Assembly: GCA_002491605.1 (NCBI GenBank)
Contig: DKWG01000058.1
Coordinates: 11,692-45,141, forward strand
Length of the DNA: 33,450 nucleotides
Direction of reading: 5' to 3'
From: Ruminococcus sp. UBA7158
GTDB taxonomy: Bacteria > Bacillota > Clostridia > Oscillospirales > Ruminococcaceae
Part shown: one piece after another, positions 31,012 to 33,450 of the stretch
How the letters are laid out: every line of letters begins with the position of its first letter
Numbering within the stretch: the stretch's first letter is position 1
The notes under the pieces: model-generated
What the model saw: only the letters and a program-made list of their open reading frames with translations
The model's database searches: none
What the model was told of the DNA's origin: nothing
Position numbers and translations under genes: made by a program

Positions 31012-31512
31012 TCATCTTTCCGTGATTTTGAGCTGCAAAAGATTTGTTATATCCAAGCTGTCGTTCGTTCGAAGAAAGGGGAGCATAACCGTTCCGCCGA
31101 GTCCTCGGACAAGGACAAAATTAAAGCCTGTTATTCCGCTGAACGGGAAGGTTATCTTTGTGACGTATTGCACAGCCGACATCCTCATATGCTCACGGCG
31201 CAAAAACAAAAGACCTGTGTGCACTGTTATTTCGGTTCCGGAGACATATATAACCGTCCTGTGAAAGAACGCAGGGAGAAGGATAAACCCGAAAAGAATG
31301 CCCACTCCCCAGAATAAACAAATGAGGACAGTCATAAGTATTTTAAAAGAGGACAAATACAGCCTTGCCAGAACGGTCAAAGCAATTAAGACTATAATCA
31401 GCGCAACGTTAATAACGACAAGCGCCGAGCCTTTCATCTGATACTTGCGCACAGCGGTGCAGCTCTCCTTTCTCGGTGAGTCTGATGAGCTTTTGATTAA
31501 TCTAAGAATCAA
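31012..31512 (-). CDS. PH-domain membrane protein, YdbS-like
   Basis: A 166-residue protein with two hydrophobic segments (about 30-50 and 57-80) followed by one bPH_2 domain (about 85-160, starting RTVIYVSGTEITVHTGLLFLRREHMRM and including a GTVMLPF strand). This is the YdbS layout. It is transcribed with the YdbT-like gene, 47 nt downstream, forming the usual two-gene unit of unknown function. The true start may be internal: the first ~25 residues are hydrophilic and the Met at residue 26 lies just before the first membrane segment. The gene diverges from the symporter, 55 nt away. Confidence 0.78.
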   Translation of the reverse strand: MILRLIKSSSDSPRKESCTAVRKYQMKGSALVVINVALIIVLIALTVLARLYLSSFKILMTVLICLFWGVGILFGFILLPAFFHRTVIYVSGTEITVHTGLLFLRREHMRMSAVQYVTKITFPFSGITGFNFVLVRGLGGTVMLPFLRTNDSLDITNLLQLKITER

Positions 31513-31567
31513 TCAAACGGCTCGATAAGCAGTCCTTGATGAATAATAACTATTTTGGGGTAAAAGC

Positions 31568-32914
31568 ATGGATAATATACTAAAAGCCATAAGCGACGCA
31601 ATATGGGGTATGCCGACCGTCGCACTGATTTTGGGAACGGGCGTATACTTCACGGTTAAAATGCGCTTTTTGCAGGTGACGTCTTTTAATAGTATGCTGA
31701 AAAGCTTTAAACATAACATACTCGACAACAAAAAGGCCAATCCCGTGAGGGTTATTTCAACGGCGCTCGCTGCTACCGTCGGCACGGGGAGCATAACCGG
31801 CGTCGCCACTGCCTTGACCTTAGGTGGGGCAGGTGCAATTTTCTGGCTTTGGGTCTCGGCGTTTTTCGGCATGGCTGTTGCTTACGGCGAGGGTGTTTTA
31901 AGTATAAAATACCGCAGCGGCAAAAAAGGCGGAATAATGTATGCTGTTAAAAACGGAATAGGCGAACCTCATACCGCCGCTATGTACGCATTTTTCACGG
32001 TTGCAGCGTCGTTCGGCATGGGCTCAATGGCGCAGTCCAACTCGGCGGCGCAGGCTCTTTCATCTGAGTTTTCAATTCCTCCGACGGTAACAGCGTCCGC
32101 AGTAGCTCTTGCGGCAGCGGTCTGCCTGTTTTCGAAAAGGGACATAACCGGCAGACTCTGCTCATGGTTCGTTCCGTTTTTGTCGGTTGCTTATATAGCG
32201 GTGACACTGGCAGTGATCGTTAAAAACAGAAGCGGTATACTTCCTGCGTTTGAAAAAATCATAACCGAAGCATTCGGGATTCGGGAGGCTTGCGCAGGGA
32301 TGGCAGGCTTCGCCGTTAAAAACGCAGTCAGTGTCGGCTTTAAGAGGGGAGTATTTTCAAACGAAGCCGGACTCGGCACAACCGCCGCCATACACGCTCA
32401 GTCCGAGGTTGAAAGCGCACATGAGCAGGGACTTATGAATATGCTCGAGGTTATTATAGATACCTTTGTAATATGCACCCTTACCGCTGTAGCCATACTC
32501 TCATCGGTGAATATTGACGCTACGGGTTGTCCCGACGGCGCAGAGCTTGTCACAACGGCGTGCCGCACTGTTTTCGGCGGACTGTCAGGCAAAATTGTAG
32601 CTGTAAGCATAGCAGGCTTTGCCGCCGCAACGGTATTGGGCTGGTCGAAAATAGGACTCTCGGCAGCTCAGTACTTAAAGTCGGAGCAAAATACCGTTTA
32701 TAAGCTTATGTTCACAGCATCGGCGTTTTTGGGAGCGGTAATAAGCTTAGACAGAGCCTGGATGATAAGCGACATCTTCAACGGTCTGATGATTTTCCCC
32801 TGCACGGCTGCGCTGATAATCCTCAGAAGGGAAATAGTCGGCGAGTATTATAAGCGCCCTGTCGAACCAAAGCCGCTCTCGCCTCGCTCACTCTCGGGAA
32901 GCTCGTCCGCCTGA
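31568..32914 (+). CDS. sodium:alanine (AGCS family) symporter
   Basis: A 448-residue polytopic membrane protein of the alanine or glycine:cation symporter family, importing small neutral amino acids with Na+ or H+. Family landmarks are VRVISTALAATVGTGSITGVATA, GGAGAIFWLWVSAFFGMAVAYGEGVL, and FKRGVFSNEAGLGTTAAIHA. About ten to eleven hydrophobic segments can be counted, and AILSSVNIDATG and WSKIGLSAAQYL are in the later helices. GGGG lies 9 nt before the start. The last 22 codons, rich in Pro and Ser, are antisense to the end of dut, so the two genes overlap by 67 bp. Confidence 0.92.
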   Translation: MDNILKAISDAIWGMPTVALILGTGVYFTVKMRFLQVTSFNSMLKSFKHNILDNKKANPVRVISTALAATVGTGSITGVATALTLGGAGAIFWLWVSAFFGMAVAYGEGVLSIKYRSGKKGGIMYAVKNGIGEPHTAAMYAFFTVAASFGMGSMAQSNSAAQALSSEFSIPPTVTASAVALAAAVCLFSKRDITGRLCSWFVPFLSVAYIAVTLAVIVKNRSGILPAFEKIITEAFGIREACAGMAGFAVKNAVSVGFKRGVFSNEAGLGTTAAIHAQSEVESAHEQGLMNMLEVIIDTFVICTLTAVAILSSVNIDATGCPDGAELVTTACRTVFGGLSGKIVAVSIAGFAAATVLGWSKIGLSAAQYLKSEQNTVYKLMFTASAFLGAVISLDRAWMISDIFNGLMIFPCTAALIILRREIVGEYYKRPVEPKPLSPRSLSGSSSA

Positions 32915-33288
32915 CAGATTTCAGGGAATATTATCGGCGTCACAACAAGCTGAGCGAATCTTTCGTTCGGCTCTAAGGTGAAGGGCGCTGTTCCGTGGTT
33001 TATAATCGGGACTAAAATTTCACCCCGATAGTCGGAGTCGATTACTCCGACAGAATTTGCAAGCGTTACACCGTGCTTTCTCCCGAGGGATGAGCGGATG
33101 AATATAAGCATAACAACGTCCTCTCGCTCGGGACATACCGCTATTCCGCACGGAACGGTGACGCTTTCGCCGACGTTTATCGTTATCGGCTCCGATATGC
33201 AGGCGTGAAGGTCAAGCCCGGCAGAGGTTTTGGTTGCGGCAGACGGTATAACGGCGTTTTCTTTAATTTTCTTGAAGGTAAGTTTCAT
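32848..33288 (-). CDS. dut: deoxyuridine 5'-triphosphate nucleotidohydrolase
   Basis: A 146-residue trimeric-type dUTPase, which hydrolyses dUTP to dUMP and PPi to keep uracil out of DNA. All five motifs are present: I, SAGLDLHA (22-29); II, RSSLGRKHG; III, GVIDSDYRGEI; IV, ERFAQLVV; V, ESGFGSTG near the C terminus. Length is normal. GGGAG lies upstream of the start on the minus strand. Its last 67 bp, which encode motif V and the C terminus, overlap the end of the convergent symporter gene, so neither can be changed there independently. Confidence 0.95.
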   Translation of the reverse strand: MKLTFKKIKENAVIPSAATKTSAGLDLHACISEPITINVGESVTVPCGIAVCPEREDVVMLIFIRSSLGRKHGVTLANSVGVIDSDYRGEILVPIINHGTAPFTLEPNERFAQLVVTPIIFPEICQADELPESERGESGFGSTGRL

Positions 33289-33450
33289 TGCATTTTAATC
33301 TCCCATAAACTAAAGCGGCGAAGCCTGAGCTGTAAGGTTTATCAAACCGCAAGTTTTGCGGTTTCGTGGCGCAGCCACGAAATCTGCGCAGCTGAAACGG
33401 CGTATCCGGTTCAGCTTGGGCGCCGGAAGCAAAATCTTGCCGACTAAAGC
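33289..33450. repeat. palindrome-rich right edge
   Basis: No gene is supported in the last 160 bases. Perfect dyads are AAACCGCAA-GTT-TTGCGGTTT (33344-33364) and TTTCGTGGC-GCA-GCCACGAAA (33362-33382), which share three bases. AGCTGAA (33390-33396) pairs with TTCAGCT (33410-33416). A GCGAAGC core is at 33318-33324. The element may continue beyond the window. Confidence 0.65.

Noticed and set aside
1..33450. CRISPR arrays, transposases, integrases or prophage genes
   Set aside because: No regularly spaced repeats and no proteins of these classes were recognised on either strand.

Overview
The window reads as the origin-proximal part of a Clostridia (Firmicutes) chromosome, most like a fibre-degrading Oscillospiraceae/Ruminococcus-type anaerobe. 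The gene order rpmH, rnpA, yidD, yidC, jag, mnmE, mnmG, rsmG, noc-like, parA, parB is the classic set next to dnaA/oriC in Firmicutes. The GH10 xylanase, the tandem GH5 glycanases and the GH25 lysozyme suit a gut or rumen polysaccharide degrader. The genus is inference; no rRNA or marker comparison could be made.

Layout. 1-410: AT-rich left edge (probably the dnaA side) and the rpmH promoter. 452-8053: ribosome, RNase P, membrane insertion, tRNA-modification and 16S methylation genes, all on +. 8345-11020: a chromosome segregation block (noc-like ParB paralogue, parA, parB) with parS-like palindromes on both sides of parA-parB. 11172-17662: serS, a cytoplasmic GH10 xylanase, guaB, birA, and glyS on -. 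17840-18817: an AT-rich cassette of a DpnI-type methyl-directed restriction enzyme plus a DpnD/PcfM-family small protein. 18818-19462: gene-poor stretch with a duplicated promoter segment. 19463-21961: serine biosynthesis (serC, serA). 22203-23525: an AlbA_2/Schlafen-type regulator-like protein with a repeat array over its promoter. 23673-29008: tatD (-), a cytoplasmic CE4-type deacetylase, two tandem GH5 lipoprotein-type glycanases, and a membrane-anchored GH25 lysozyme (-). 29260-29413: tRNA-Glu and tRNA-Met on -, with a consensus promoter and terminator. 29492-31512: a ydbS/ydbT-like PH-domain membrane pair (-). 31568-33288: an AGCS symporter and dut, whose 3' ends overlap by 67 bp. 33289-33450: palindrome-rich right edge.

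How the parts work together. The + strand genes up to serS are housekeeping genes transcribed away from the presumed origin. ParA, ParB and the parS sites form a partition system. The GH5 proteins would attack polysaccharide at the cell surface, and the signal-less GH10 and CE4 proteins would act on imported oligosaccharides (inference). The DpnI-DpnD pair is the only clear defence system. It should destroy DNA carrying N6-methyladenine in GATC, which implies the host does not methylate GATC.

The observations most worth a second look are the DpnI-DpnD cassette, a hairpin placed exactly between the Shine-Dalgarno and start codon of the first GH5 gene, the four-copy 9-bp repeat array at the AlbA_2 promoter, the four parS-like sites (one inside a large terminator palindrome), and the duplicated serC promoter segment.
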